A stretch of 41,452 nt of DNA from Patescibacteria group bacterium (GCA_023484045.1 JAMDAA010000036.1:1-41452); one strand, 5' to 3'; counted from the first letter of the stretch, positions 9,006 through 18,567 are shown. Numbers and translations are program-made. The notes: generated from the letters alone by a model not told the origin.

Positions 9006-9734
9006 ATGGCAGCCGAACGAAAAATAAATTCAGAAAATAAATCAGGACGAGAGACAGTTTTTCAAAGATCGGTTTGTGCTTGGGTGTTACGACATTTTAA
9101 ACCAGATCCAGAATATCGATCAGAGCCAGCTTTAACAGATGAAGCGCCTTTTGAAGCACAGAAAACTGCGCGAGAAATTTTAGAACAAATATCCGATGGA
9201 GAAATCATTGTTATTTACAAATCTGGGCCAAAACCTAGGCACAAAGCGACTAGAGAATTATTGGTCTCAGAACTAAAAAAACAAGTAAATCGATTAGAAA
9301 GACACATCGAAATTATCGAGCTTCCTGATACAAAGATGTATAAACAAAATTCGTTGAGAACAGCGGGTTTTACAGATGAGTATATAGAAAAGGCAGGAGG
9401 ATTAGAAAACACGGTTTCTTATTGGCTTAGAACCTCTGATTCGATGGGAAATGTAGTTGATACGCCCGAAGAAGTAACGTTGAGATTAAAAGGGCTCATC
9501 AATGGATTATTTAGATTTACGAATTCTTACGGGCTCGGGCCTAAAGTTAATTGGATTCTTATCACTTCTGGGGAAATACTTGCTCCATTTATTTGTAAGG
9601 AATTCAAGGTTGCTGAAGGATTAGAGCCGGGGGAATGGGTATCATTTAATGTGGGCAACGGAGGATCTCTAGATATGGTGGAGATGAAGTATTGGCAAGG
9701 ACAATCTAAAAGCATAGATCTAAATGATATGTAA
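9006..9734 (+). CDS. Hypothetical protein (start corrected to ATG 9006)
   Basis: In-frame ATG within ORF 8964..9734, MAAERKINSENKSGRE... Confidence 0.6.
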   Translation: MAAERKINSENKSGRETVFQRSVCAWVLRHFKPDPEYRSEPALTDEAPFEAQKTAREILEQISDGEIIVIYKSGPKPRHKATRELLVSELKKQVNRLERHIEIIELPDTKMYKQNSLRTAGFTDEYIEKAGGLENTVSYWLRTSDSMGNVVDTPEEVTLRLKGLINGLFRFTNSYGLGPKVNWILITSGEILAPFICKEFKVAEGLEPGEWVSFNVGNGGSLDMVEMKYWQGQSKSIDLNDM

Positions 9735-9737
9735 AGT

Positions 9738-9760
9738 ATGTAAAGGTGTAACCTTTACAT
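9738..9760. repeat. Palindromic element, ATGTAAAGGT-type (copy 3)
   Basis: atgtaaaggt-gta-acctttacat, perfect 10-bp arms, between convergent genes. Confidence 0.85.
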
Positions 9761-9774
9761 GTGTTTGTAGTGTT

Positions 9775-12357
9775 TTAAGGGGTTGGGTTTGGAGCGGCGG
9801 CTTCGGCAGGACAGTTAACCAAAGCTTTATTTATTTCATCCGGAGTTTTGTTTTCGGTCGTCATTTGCTCTCTTTTTACTTTACATTCGTTTATACTTGG
9901 GAAATAACAATGGGTCTTTGGTTCTGTTCCTGGCACAAAATACTCCTCAGACATTTTTGGACATCTGGCACAAGGCAAAAGTCCGTTTACAGCACAGATT
10001 TTAACCTTTACCATACCGGTCGGGGTATCAAAACTACCGCCTGATTTGCCCTTGAGAACATTTGTCATAATTTCATTCCAAATCGGTGCCGCACCAGTAA
10101 TTCCGGAGGTTAAAGTTGGGTTCATCGGTGAATTATTATTGTTTCCTACCCACGTTGCGACTAAAAAATCCGGAGTGTACCCGATCGTCCAGTTGTCTCT
10201 TTTCTCGTTTGTCGTCCCCGTTTTTACGGCCACTTTGTGTTCGGGGATTTCGAGTTTCGCGTAAGGGCCAAAGGCGGGCATTCTCGCGTCGTTATCGGAA
10301 AGGATGTTCGTTAGTTGATAAGCTGTGGTTTCCGGAATTACTCTCTCCCCGTCGGCCGCAGAGGCCTGCGCTTCCATTCCCATTTTTGCGAGCAAGCTTT
10401 TGTTCACTGTTTTTTCGTTTTCTTCGATCGTTTTACCATTTCGGTCTGTTATCTTTTCGACAGCTTTAAGATCCCGTCTTACTCCCATGTTCGGCAATAC
10501 CCCGTAGGCGGTTGCGAGTTCTGTCATTTTAACATCGCCCGCCCCAAGAGTTAGCGAAAGACCGTAATTTTTGAGATTTTTCCACGATTCGATTCCCATT
10601 TTCCGACCCAACTCGACCATTTTGTCCGGTCCGTACGTGTTTAAAACTTTAACAGCGGGAATATTCAGAGACATCGCGAGCGCTTGTTTTAAAGTGACAG
10701 GACCGCGGAATTTGCCGTCATAATTTACCGGCGCGTATGTTTCCCACGCATTACTATAAGAAACAGGGGAATCTACGATTATCGTTCCGGGAGTAAATTT
10801 ACCCCAGGATAGGGCGTAGGCATAATTTACCATTTTAATCGAAGATCCGGGTTGACGTCTTGCGACAGTTACGTTTACCTGACCTTCGTGTTTATCGTCA
10901 AAATAATCCCGAGATCCTACCATCGCCAGAATGCGTCCGTTTCTTGGTTCTGTGACTAAAGACGCGGCGTTAGAAATCCAATACATTTGTTCGACTTCTT
11001 CAACGTTTTCTTTAACAATCTTCTCAGCCATAAGTTGAATCGGTAAATCAAGAGTAGTTCGAATTGTTAAGCCGCCTTCTTGTACGAGCTTTTTGCCGTA
11101 TTTATGTTCTAATTCATCGATTACCCAGAAAACAAAATGGGGAGCCTGGATTTGGTTGTCGATAGAATAGAATACTAATTCTTTTTTATAAGCATCGTCG
11201 GCTTGTTTTTTAGTAATAAATTTCTTTTCGACCATCGCATCCAAAACCCTTTTTTGGTTTTTCTTATAAACGTCTCTTTTAGTCAGATACGGAGAATTTT
11301 TGGTCGGTGAGGAAGGAAGACTTGCGAGTAAACTTGCCTCTGCCAGATCGAGTTCAGACGTTTTTTTACCAAAATATTTTCTGGAAGCTGCCTCGATTCC
11401 ATACGCTGTTCCGCCGTAGGGCGTACTGTTTAAATACATTTCGAGTATTTTGTCTTTGGGATAAATTATATCGACCAGAAGCGCAAGATATGCTTCTTTA
11501 ATTTTTCGCTCCATGACCCGTCTGTTATCCCTTAAAAGATTTACCTTGACGAGCTGCTGAGTTATTGTCGAGCCTCCCTGTACGGGTTTTTTCTCGAGAT
11601 TATTTATAAAAGCCCTTGCTAAACCTTTTATGGAAATGCCGCGGTGATTATAAAAGTCTTTGTCTTCATAGGCGATCGTCGCTTGCTTTACAACGTCCGG
11701 AATTTTGTTTAGAGAAACAGGAATGCGATTTACCTCTCCGTTATAGATAACGTATAAAATCTTTCCGTTTTTATCTAAGACTTGACTGGACTGGGGGAGC
11801 GGTTTGTTCATAAGATCGTATGGACTCGGTAGATTTCTTAAAAAAAGCGCATAAAAGGCACCAACTGTTACAAACAATATAAATGTGGCACCGGCTACGG
11901 CATAAGTATATCTTTTTGGAATCGCGATTCTGGTTTCCCGAATTGTTTTTCCATAATTTTTGATACATTTTATTAATGCCTTCTGATTTTTATTAGCGGA
12001 TTCGAACAAATTAGCGTAAAAAACTTCGACGGGAGCTTTTTCATTATGTTTTGCTTTTAATCCAGATCCTTCTAGGAGCTTATTCAGTAGCAATACTAGA
12101 GTTAAACCGAATATAATCGTCGACCAACCGATAAGTTGAATAATATAAACAAAATGGAAAAAAGTAATTTTTATTCTCTTAAAGCAGTAGCTTAAAAGTT
12201 TTAAGTAGCCTAGGAAAAATTTAATCGTTAGCCAACCTACGCTCGTGAAAAATATGGCAAAAACTAAAACGACATTCTTTGATATATTTAATATCTTTTT
12301 ACTAATGTACTTTCCAAAATCATGAACTAATAAATCCAACTCGTTTTCTTTTGACAT
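9775..12357 (-). CDS. Class A penicillin-binding protein (transglycosylase/transpeptidase, PBP1A-like)
   Basis: EDKDFYNHRGISIKGLARA, GGSTITQQLVK, RQPGSSIKMVNYAYAL (SxxK), KTGTTNEKRDNW. Confidence 0.96.
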   Translation of the reverse strand: MSKENELDLLVHDFGKYISKKILNISKNVVLVFAIFFTSVGWLTIKFFLGYLKLLSYCFKRIKITFFHFVYIIQLIGWSTIIFGLTLVLLLNKLLEGSGLKAKHNEKAPVEVFYANLFESANKNQKALIKCIKNYGKTIRETRIAIPKRYTYAVAGATFILFVTVGAFYALFLRNLPSPYDLMNKPLPQSSQVLDKNGKILYVIYNGEVNRIPVSLNKIPDVVKQATIAYEDKDFYNHRGISIKGLARAFINNLEKKPVQGGSTITQQLVKVNLLRDNRRVMERKIKEAYLALLVDIIYPKDKILEMYLNSTPYGGTAYGIEAASRKYFGKKTSELDLAEASLLASLPSSPTKNSPYLTKRDVYKKNQKRVLDAMVEKKFITKKQADDAYKKELVFYSIDNQIQAPHFVFWVIDELEHKYGKKLVQEGGLTIRTTLDLPIQLMAEKIVKENVEEVEQMYWISNAASLVTEPRNGRILAMVGSRDYFDDKHEGQVNVTVARRQPGSSIKMVNYAYALSWGKFTPGTIIVDSPVSYSNAWETYAPVNYDGKFRGPVTLKQALAMSLNIPAVKVLNTYGPDKMVELGRKMGIESWKNLKNYGLSLTLGAGDVKMTELATAYGVLPNMGVRRDLKAVEKITDRNGKTIEENEKTVNKSLLAKMGMEAQASAADGERVIPETTAYQLTNILSDNDARMPAFGPYAKLEIPEHKVAVKTGTTNEKRDNWTIGYTPDFLVATWVGNNNNSPMNPTLTSGITGAAPIWNEIMTNVLKGKSGGSFDTPTGMVKVKICAVNGLLPCARCPKMSEEYFVPGTEPKTHCYFPSINECKVKREQMTTENKTPDEINKALVNCPAEAAAPNPTP

Positions 12358-12501
12358 ATGGGCAGTTTGTCTTCGACAATTTTATATACATTTTCATAGT
12401 ATGATTGCATCAATTTGTTTGTCAATAGGCAATTTTATTATGGGTAATAAAAATACTCAAAAAATATTTTTTTTAAAATTTTCGCAAATTATTACAGGAT
12501 A

Positions 12502-12530
12502 TTGTAAAGTAGATTTTGTTCTTTTATGAT
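12502..12530 (+). promoter_or_regulatory. Sigma70-like promoter
   Basis: TTGTAA-17 bp-TATGAT, 6 bp before GTG 12537. Confidence 0.5.
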
Positions 12531-12536
12531 TAATTT

Positions 12537-13493
12537 GTGAGCGGTAATAATCATTTTAACGGAAAAGATTTCTTAATCGGCCTTTTCGTTCTTTCTATTA
12601 TAATCATAATTTGTTTTTCCGTAGTCGTGAAAATTTTCCCCGGACTTCTTCCCGCAGGTCTTCGTGAAAACTCAGCAAAGGCAAAAAGTAATTCGGTTGC
12701 AAATCCTAATTTTTGTGACGAATATAAACTTTATAGTTCGATTAAACCCGGTACGAAACTTGAGTATAAAAGAAATATTAGGAGAGTGGATTGGATCGAT
12801 AAAGAATATAATTTTACGGTAAATTACACTGAATCTAAAAAAAATCTGGTTTCGTATGTTGTATCTGGAATCGGAAATTCCCTAGACAAGAATGACATCG
12901 CATGCAGCAGCGACGGGGTACAGATTCTTCCGTTTGACAAAGTTTTGATCGCGCAGCTTTTAAACACTGAGCCGGGTATTTCTGTCAATACAGAAACATT
13001 TTCCTATAAAGTCGGCACAAATTCGGCTTTTCTTTATGACAGCCAGGCGATCGAGCAGGGTACGAGCTGGAATGGGAAAATCGGACTAACAGGTGTACTC
13101 ACAATGCCCAATACGGGAGCATTAAAAGACTTGGGTTATTGTTTTAATCTAAATGCGGATGTGGTTTCTTCTTATGCCGGTGAACAAAAAGTTGCGATCG
13201 ATGCCGGCGAATATAATACGTATAAGATTGATTCAGTATTTATAGCAACTCCAGCAGCAGCATTGGATTTCAGAAGAAAAAGTTTTGAATGTGAAAAATA
13301 TAAAGGAAATTTTTACAGCAAAGCGATGGTTAAAGTAAAACAAGAAGCCTGGTATTCGCCAGGGATCGGGCTTGTTAAGCGACACATAACTCCAATCGAG
13401 GTTTCAGGGCAGACAAATTTTTTGCAGAACGGTAATCTACCTCTAGAAATTACGGACACTCTTGTTTCTTTTAAGCCTGCGAGCGGGAAATAA
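12537..13493 (+). CDS. Hypothetical membrane-anchored protein, GTG start
   Basis: 318-aa ORF with N-terminal TM FLIGLFVLSIIIIICFSVVV. Confidence 0.75.
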   Translation: MSGNNHFNGKDFLIGLFVLSIIIIICFSVVVKIFPGLLPAGLRENSAKAKSNSVANPNFCDEYKLYSSIKPGTKLEYKRNIRRVDWIDKEYNFTVNYTESKKNLVSYVVSGIGNSLDKNDIACSSDGVQILPFDKVLIAQLLNTEPGISVNTETFSYKVGTNSAFLYDSQAIEQGTSWNGKIGLTGVLTMPNTGALKDLGYCFNLNADVVSSYAGEQKVAIDAGEYNTYKIDSVFIATPAAALDFRRKSFECEKYKGNFYSKAMVKVKQEAWYSPGIGLVKRHITPIEVSGQTNFLQNGNLPLEITDTLVSFKPASGK

Positions 13494-14163
13494 GCCTCTT
13501 TTGAACCTGGGAGCTTTTGAGTTCAACGAGCGCGTTTGAAGAGATCCATCGGGCGGCTTTCGAATCAATTTTCTTGATCACTTCTGCGGTTTTGATCGCT
13601 TCTTTGTTCAATCTTAAATTTCTTTTTCCGATTTGGCGGAGTGCCCAGTTGACTGCTTTTTTGACAAAATTTCTTTCGTCGGTCGCTTCTCGTTTTACAA
13701 TCGGAAAAAATTTCAAAAAATCTTGGTCTTTTGCCTTTTTGTCGTGAACCGAAAGCGCGGCCATTAGCACAAAGCCGGTTCGTTTGACAAATTCTTTAGA
13801 ATTTTTACTAAATTCAAACGCTTTTTTCCAGGCAAACGGGGTTTTGTCGAACAAATTACTCACGACTTGGTCGCAAACGTCCCACGAGTCAAAATCAGCA
13901 GTCCACTGATCAATCTGCTTTTCGGTTACGAGTTTTGGATCGTCGATAAATCCTGCGAGTAATCTTGCTTCGTGGATTCCGCTTTCCCAAAGTTCAATCG
14001 CGAGTCCATGGTTTTTTCCTATACCTTTTGCTATATTTCTTATCTCGGGAATCGAAACCCCGAGAGTTCCTTTCGGGTTTATCCCAAACCTCGCCATACC
14101 TGCAACGTTTTTGGGATTAGCGAGTGATTTTAGTTTTTTGACTATATCCTGAGCAGAATTCAT
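13471..14163 (-). CDS. DNA alkylation repair protein (AlkD-like HEAT-repeat family)
   Basis: GVSIPEIRNIAK...ELWESGIHEARLLAGFIDDP...WDVCDQVVSNLF...KKAVNWALRQIGKRN. Confidence 0.88.
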   Translation of the reverse strand: MNSAQDIVKKLKSLANPKNVAGMARFGINPKGTLGVSIPEIRNIAKGIGKNHGLAIELWESGIHEARLLAGFIDDPKLVTEKQIDQWTADFDSWDVCDQVVSNLFDKTPFAWKKAFEFSKNSKEFVKRTGFVLMAALSVHDKKAKDQDFLKFFPIVKREATDERNFVKKAVNWALRQIGKRNLRLNKEAIKTAEVIKKIDSKAARWISSNALVELKSSQVQKRLISRSQA

Positions 14164-14165
14164 AT

Positions 14166-14663
14166 CTATAAGTTAAAACGTTTTTTCCGCGCATCTGTTG
14201 CCATGTCTGATGCTTTTGCTATATCTTGGTCTATTTTTTCTTTTTTGTTAATTCCGACTCCATTAAAAGACACAGAACCCCCGTCTTTAGAGATAGAAAA
14301 CCATTCTATTATCTCTTTGTATCCGTCGGTTCGTCTTGCCGGAACAAATTTGATTCCTGAATCATCGAAAATGACCATTGAGTCATTAATACTAGGCAAG
14401 ATTTTACCTAAGAAAGATTCACCTTCGCCATAAACAAGCCTTCCTAGAAATTTCCCTTCAAAACCTGGATTTGGATGTGGTCTCAATACTATTTCTAAAT
14501 CTAAATTTTCGTATGTGATAAACATACTCTGAATACTCTGATTAGCAAAATATAAGATTTTTCCAGATGTAGCCTCTGCTATTTCTTCAGGTCTAACTTC
14601 TGAGAAATGTTTTATTTCAGGTTTTTGAGAAATCCCGCGTTCTGATGCTGGCGGTAATGCCAT
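14166..14663 (-). CDS. Hypothetical protein
   Basis: 165-aa ORF, no family recognised. Confidence 0.55.
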   Translation of the reverse strand: MALPPASERGISQKPEIKHFSEVRPEEIAEATSGKILYFANQSIQSMFITYENLDLEIVLRPHPNPGFEGKFLGRLVYGEGESFLGKILPSINDSMVIFDDSGIKFVPARRTDGYKEIIEWFSISKDGGSVSFNGVGINKKEKIDQDIAKASDMATDARKKRFNL

Positions 14664-14760
14664 TATTTTTCACCTCTCTTTCTGGACAGAGGAATAGGGG
14701 TATTATAGAACTTTTTGTTTGAATGTCAATTTTTAATTTTATAATCCTATAGCTCACCCA

Positions 14761-14777
14761 TAGGGGTTTAACCCCTA
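14761..14777. repeat. Short palindrome
   Basis: taggggtttaaccccta (8-bp arms, 1-bp centre), intergenic upstream of pyrD. Confidence 0.6.
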
Positions 14778-14832
14778 CAAATTTGACCATTGACAAGAAG
14801 GTTATAAAAGGTTTAAAAATAGAAAAGTTTTT

Positions 14833-15774
14833 ATGGTTAAGACAAAAAAATCTTCAGGCCTCCTTGACCTTTCTGTAAAACTTTGTGGAGTTGTGCTCGA
14901 GAATCCGACTGTTTTATTTTCGGGAATTTATGAGGCGCCCCAAGATTTAATCAACGCTTCTAAAAACGGAGTCGGCGCGATCACGACAAAATCGGTCAGT
15001 ATTAATTTAAGAGAAGGGTACCAACAGCCAAGAATCGTAAAATTTGATCACGGATTTTTAAACGCGGTCGGGCTTAAAAATCCTGGGCTCGAAAAAGCTA
15101 AAGAAGAGCTTAAAAAAATGCTTTCGGAAGCAAAAACTCCGGTAATCACGAGTATCGTTGCCAATAAAACTTCTGAATTTCAGAAACTCGCAAAAGAGAT
15201 AGCGGAGCTAAAACCCCATTTTTTAGAATTAAATCTTTCCTGTCCTAATGTCGAGGCAGAATTCGGCCGGCCGTTTGCGACAGACGCGAAAATTTCGGCA
15301 AAAGTCGTGAAAGCAGTTAAAAAAGTAAGCAAAAAAGTTCCGGTGATCGCAAAACTGACACCCAATGTTTTAGACATAAAAGAAATCGCAAAGGCGGTAG
15401 AAAAAGCGGGCGCGGATTTGATTTCTGCGATAAACACAGTCGGGCCCGGGATGGTGATCGATATTAAAACCAAAAAACCAAAACTCGGAAACAAAAGGGG
15501 AGGAGTTTCGGGTCCGGCGATAAAACCGGTTGCCATTCGTTGTGTTTATGATATTTACGAAGTAGTAAAAATCCCGATTATCGGCGGCGGCGGGATCACC
15601 ACGGGCGAAGATGCGGTCGAAATAATAATGGCAGGTGCAACAGCGGTCGGAATCGGTTCGGCGGTTTATTTACGCGGAAGAAACGTTTTTACAGAAATTT
15701 GTAAAGAAATGGAAACTTTTATGAAAAAAGGAGGATACAAATCATTAAAAGAAATCCGCGGCGCTGCTCATTAA
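14833..15774 (+). CDS. pyrD: Dihydroorotate dehydrogenase (class 1B-like)
   Basis: LELNLSCPNVEAEFGRPFATD, AKLTPNV, GVSGPAIKPVAIRCVYDI, IIGGGGITTGEDAVEIIMAGATAVGIGSAV. Confidence 0.94.
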   Translation: MVKTKKSSGLLDLSVKLCGVVLENPTVLFSGIYEAPQDLINASKNGVGAITTKSVSINLREGYQQPRIVKFDHGFLNAVGLKNPGLEKAKEELKKMLSEAKTPVITSIVANKTSEFQKLAKEIAELKPHFLELNLSCPNVEAEFGRPFATDAKISAKVVKAVKKVSKKVPVIAKLTPNVLDIKEIAKAVEKAGADLISAINTVGPGMVIDIKTKKPKLGNKRGGVSGPAIKPVAIRCVYDIYEVVKIPIIGGGGITTGEDAVEIIMAGATAVGIGSAVYLRGRNVFTEICKEMETFMKKGGYKSLKEIRGAAH

Positions 15775-15776
15775 AA

Positions 15777-16631
15777 ATGAAGGATAGTTTTATTTCGGCT
15801 ATCAGAAAAAATTGGAAAAAGAAGAAAACGATGGTTTGTGTTGGCTTAGACAGCGAATACAGTAAAATTCCTCAATTTCTTAAAAATAAATATTTTTCTT
15901 GCGAAAAAACGATTTTGGAGTTCAATAAAGCGATTATTAAGAATACTTTTGATCTAGTTTGTTGCTATAAGATTCAGTATGCTTTTTATGGCGCTTTGGG
16001 AGAAGAAGGGATTTCGGCTTTGAGAAAAACGATCGAATATATTCACGAAAGACATCCTGAAATTCCGGTTATTTTAGACGCAAAAAGAAACGATATCGGA
16101 AATACCTCCGAAGCTTACGCGGTTGAAGTTTTCGACAATTTCGGAGCAGACGCTGCAACGATCAATCCCTATTTAGGAAAGGATTCCTGCGAACCGTTTT
16201 TAGAGAGAAAAGACAAAGGCGTAATTCTACTTTGCAGAACTTCAAATCTCGGAGCAGGGGATTTTCAGGATTTAATTACAAATTTCAACGGTAAGAAAAT
16301 GCCTTTGTATCAAGTTGTCGCGACAAAAATTAGCCGGGATTGGAATAGAAACGGAAACTGCTGTTTAGTGATGGGCGCGACATATCCAAAACAGCTCAAA
16401 ATAGTAAGAAATATAACAGGCGATATGCCGTTTTTGGTTCCGGGGATCGGGTCGCAAGGAGGGTACTTGGAAAACACGATAAAAAATGGTATAGATAGTA
16501 AAGGAGCCGGTCTAATTATCAATTCTTCAAGAGGAATTATTTTTGCGTCAAACGATAAAGATTTTGCCCGGAAAGCGAGGGAAGAAGCGATAAAACTCAA
16601 GAGAGATATTGACAAATATAGATATAATTAA
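15777..16631 (+). CDS. pyrF: Orotidine-5'-phosphate decarboxylase (type 2-like)
   Basis: VCVGLDSEYSKIP, VILDAKRNDIGNTSEAYA, ATINPYLGKDSCEPFL. Confidence 0.94.
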   Translation: MKDSFISAIRKNWKKKKTMVCVGLDSEYSKIPQFLKNKYFSCEKTILEFNKAIIKNTFDLVCCYKIQYAFYGALGEEGISALRKTIEYIHERHPEIPVILDAKRNDIGNTSEAYAVEVFDNFGADAATINPYLGKDSCEPFLERKDKGVILLCRTSNLGAGDFQDLITNFNGKKMPLYQVVATKISRDWNRNGNCCLVMGATYPKQLKIVRNITGDMPFLVPGIGSQGGYLENTIKNGIDSKGAGLIINSSRGIIFASNDKDFARKAREEAIKLKRDIDKYRYN

Positions 16632-16656
16632 TATGGGTCCTGTCAGAGGTTTCCTT

Positions 16657-16745
16657 CCCGCCTCCGCTAAAGCTACGGCGGGCAGGCCCGCCAGCGGTGC
16701 TTCGCCCCTCGAAGTCCGGCTCTGCCGGACGAAGTGGGGTCGGGA
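16657..16745. repeat. GC-rich compound palindromic repeat between pyrF and pyrE
   Basis: cccgcctccgctaaagctacggcggg followed by gtccggc-tct-gccggac (perfect 7-bp arms). Confidence 0.8.
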
Positions 16746-16785
16746 GCCCTTCCACCTCTGCCACCCGTTACATTTATATAAAGAT

Positions 16786-17385
16786 ATGGAAAAGAAAAAC
16801 CTAGTTTTAAATCTCTTTAAATGCGGGTGCATTAAGTTTGGAGACTTTACTTTAAAATCCGGGATGAAATCGCCGATCTATATTGACCTTCGGGTTTTAG
16901 TTTCCCACCCCGATGTTTTAAAACAAGCGGCCCGCGCTTATATTTCGATTTTAAAAACATTAAAATTTAAACGCATCGCCGGAATCCCATACGCAGCACT
17001 TCCGATCGCGAGCGCGATTAGCCTTTTATCTTCGCGTCCGATGATTTACACCCGCAAAGAAGTAAAAGATTACGGGACAAAAAAGGCGATCGAAGGAATG
17101 TTTAAAAAAGGAGAGAAAATTGTGGTGATCGACGATATGGTTACAACCGGCGCGTCAAAATTCGAGGCTATTAATCCACTCGAAATGGCCGGGCTTAAAA
17201 TTGAAGACGTTGTCGTGTTAATCGATCGGGAACAAGGAGCAAGAAAGCAGCTGGAGAAAAAAGGATATCGCCTGCATGCGGTTTTAGGCTTAACGGGAAC
17301 ATTGGACATCTTTTTTAAAGAGAGAAAAATTACGAAGAAAAAAATGGAAGAAACCCTAAAATTCTTAGCCGCGAATAGGGTTTAA
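16786..17385 (+). CDS. pyrE: Orotate phosphoribosyltransferase (start corrected from 16609)
   Basis: MEKKNLVLNLFKCGCIKFGDFTLKSGMKSPIYIDLR, VVIDDMVTTGASKFEAI. The upstream extension is repeat-derived (LPASAKATAGRPASG). Confidence 0.92.
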   Translation: MEKKNLVLNLFKCGCIKFGDFTLKSGMKSPIYIDLRVLVSHPDVLKQAARAYISILKTLKFKRIAGIPYAALPIASAISLLSSRPMIYTRKEVKDYGTKKAIEGMFKKGEKIVVIDDMVTTGASKFEAINPLEMAGLKIEDVVVLIDREQGARKQLEKKGYRLHAVLGLTGTLDIFFKERKITKKKMEETLKFLAANRV

Positions 17386-17401
17386 AACTTTTATTTCTAG
17401 G

Positions 17402-17644
17402 TCAGGCGACTCCTAGCTTGGTTACTTCTTTTCTTGATAGATCAGGCTCTGTAGTTGCTTCTTTTATAGGCGTGAATCCCTTTTTTGTCATCGTACCCAA
17501 TTCGTCATTGACCATGGCTAGTCCACAAAGCTCAGACTCTATGGCATCCTGCTGATAATTTGGGGTGTAATCATTCCAGAAACAATCATTATAATTTAAA
17601 AATAAACATCCGGTGCAAAAGGTTTTTTCTTCGTTTTCTGGCAT
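17402..17644 (-). CDS. Small Cys-containing hypothetical protein
   Basis: 80-aa ORF, FCTGCLFLNYNDCFWND. Confidence 0.45.
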   Translation of the reverse strand: MPENEEKTFCTGCLFLNYNDCFWNDYTPNYQQDAIESELCGLAMVNDELGTMTKKGFTPIKEATTEPDLSRKEVTKLGVA

Positions 17645-17722
17645 ACATTTACATTTATTAATATGGATTCTATTCTAAGTTGTTGCTTCTGTCAAATTGG
17701 TCCGCCTGTAACCGGGTATTTG

Positions 17723-17794
17723 TCGGGGTGCTGGGAATTGAACCCAGTGGCTCTCGGTCCCGAACCGAGCGTGATACCGGTTCACTACACCCCG
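17723..17794 (-). tRNA. tRNA-Pro(CGG)
   Basis: CGGGGTG TA GTGA ACCGGTA TCAC G CTCGG TTCGGGA CCGAG AGCCA CTGGG TTCAATT CCCAG CACCCCG A: full cloverleaf, no encoded CCA. Confidence 0.93.
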
Positions 17795-17835
17795 AACGTT
17801 TTCTATTTTAACCTTCTTAGTGTTAAAATACAAAT

Positions 17836-17862
17836 AAGTAGCTTAAGTTTCTTAAGTTACTT
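17836..17862. repeat. 9-mer palindromic array (3 units)
   Basis: AAGTAGCTT AAGTTTCTT AAGTTACTT. Confidence 0.8.
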
Positions 17863-17870
17863 AAAAGAAG

Positions 17871-18443
17871 ATGTTGCCCAAATATAAATACCTTTTAACC
17901 TACAGGTATTCAGAGATTGTCCATGATTTGACAGTAGAATTTACTAAAAGATTTATTTTGAGCAACTTTAGCAGCTTAGGAGAAAAACCTGACTTTAGGA
18001 CTGCTGATCAGATGAATCAAGCTGCCAGATCTGGTAAGCAAAATATTATTGAGGGAGTTGGGCAAAGCAGGACATCTAAAAAAGGGGAAATAAAGCTTTT
18101 AGGAGTTGCAAATGCTTCTCTAGAAGAATTACTCGCTGATTTTGAAGATTTCTTAAGACAAAGAAAGCTTAAAATATTTCCAAAGACACACTATAAAATA
18201 CAAAACTTTAGAAAAATTGCCTTTCGGTTGACAGCATTAAGTAACTTAAGTCACCTAGGTAACTTAAAAGAAAAGCCAAATTTGCCAAAAAGTCCGGAAG
18301 AAGCCGGAAATTTTCTCCTTACACTTTGTCATCAGGTGACTTATTTGCTTTCGAAACAAATAAAAAGTCTTGAGGAAAAATTTATAAAAGACGGTGGATA
18401 TTCAGAAAACTTGTTTAAAAAGAGACTAAATAGTAAAATATAA
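17871..18443 (+). CDS. Four-helix-bundle protein (23S rRNA intervening-sequence protein-like)
   Basis: FRTADQMNQAARSGKQNIIEGVGQSRTSKKGEIKLLGVANASLEELLADFEDFLRQ pattern. Confidence 0.8.
   Translation: MLPKYKYLLTYRYSEIVHDLTVEFTKRFILSNFSSLGEKPDFRTADQMNQAARSGKQNIIEGVGQSRTSKKGEIKLLGVANASLEELLADFEDFLRQRKLKIFPKTHYKIQNFRKIAFRLTALSNLSHLGNLKEKPNLPKSPEEAGNFLLTLCHQVTYLLSKQIKSLEEKFIKDGGYSENLFKKRLNSKI
18239..18265. repeat. 9-mer palindromic array inside the CDS (3 units)
   Basis: AAGTAACTT AAGTCACCT AGGTAACTT, encoding LSNLSHLGNLKEK. Confidence 0.8.
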
Positions 18444-18468
18444 GTCGCCTAAGTTACTTATGTGGCTT
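18442..18468. repeat. 9-mer palindromic array (3 units)
   Basis: AAGTCGCCT AAGTTACTT ATGTGGCTT. Confidence 0.75.
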
Positions 18469-18475
18469 AAGATTT

Positions 18476-18547
18476 GTCCCCGTAGTTCAACGGATAGAAC
18501 AGACCCGTCCTAAGGGTCCAATGGAGGTCCGACTCCTCTCGGGGACG
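18476..18547 (+). tRNA. tRNA-Arg(CCU)
   Basis: GTCCCCG TA GTTC AACGGATA GAAC A GACCC GTCCTAA GGGTC CAAT GGAGG TCCGACT CCTCT CGGGGAC G: cloverleaf with CCT anticodon. Confidence 0.93.
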
Positions 18548-18567
18548 CTAATGCTTCTCTCGCCAAT

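Noticed and set aside
9724-10554. Plus-strand ORFs 9724..10044, 10046..10264, 10116..10469, 10315..10554
   Set aside because: Antisense to the well-supported PBP gene (9775..12357 minus); no recognisable family.
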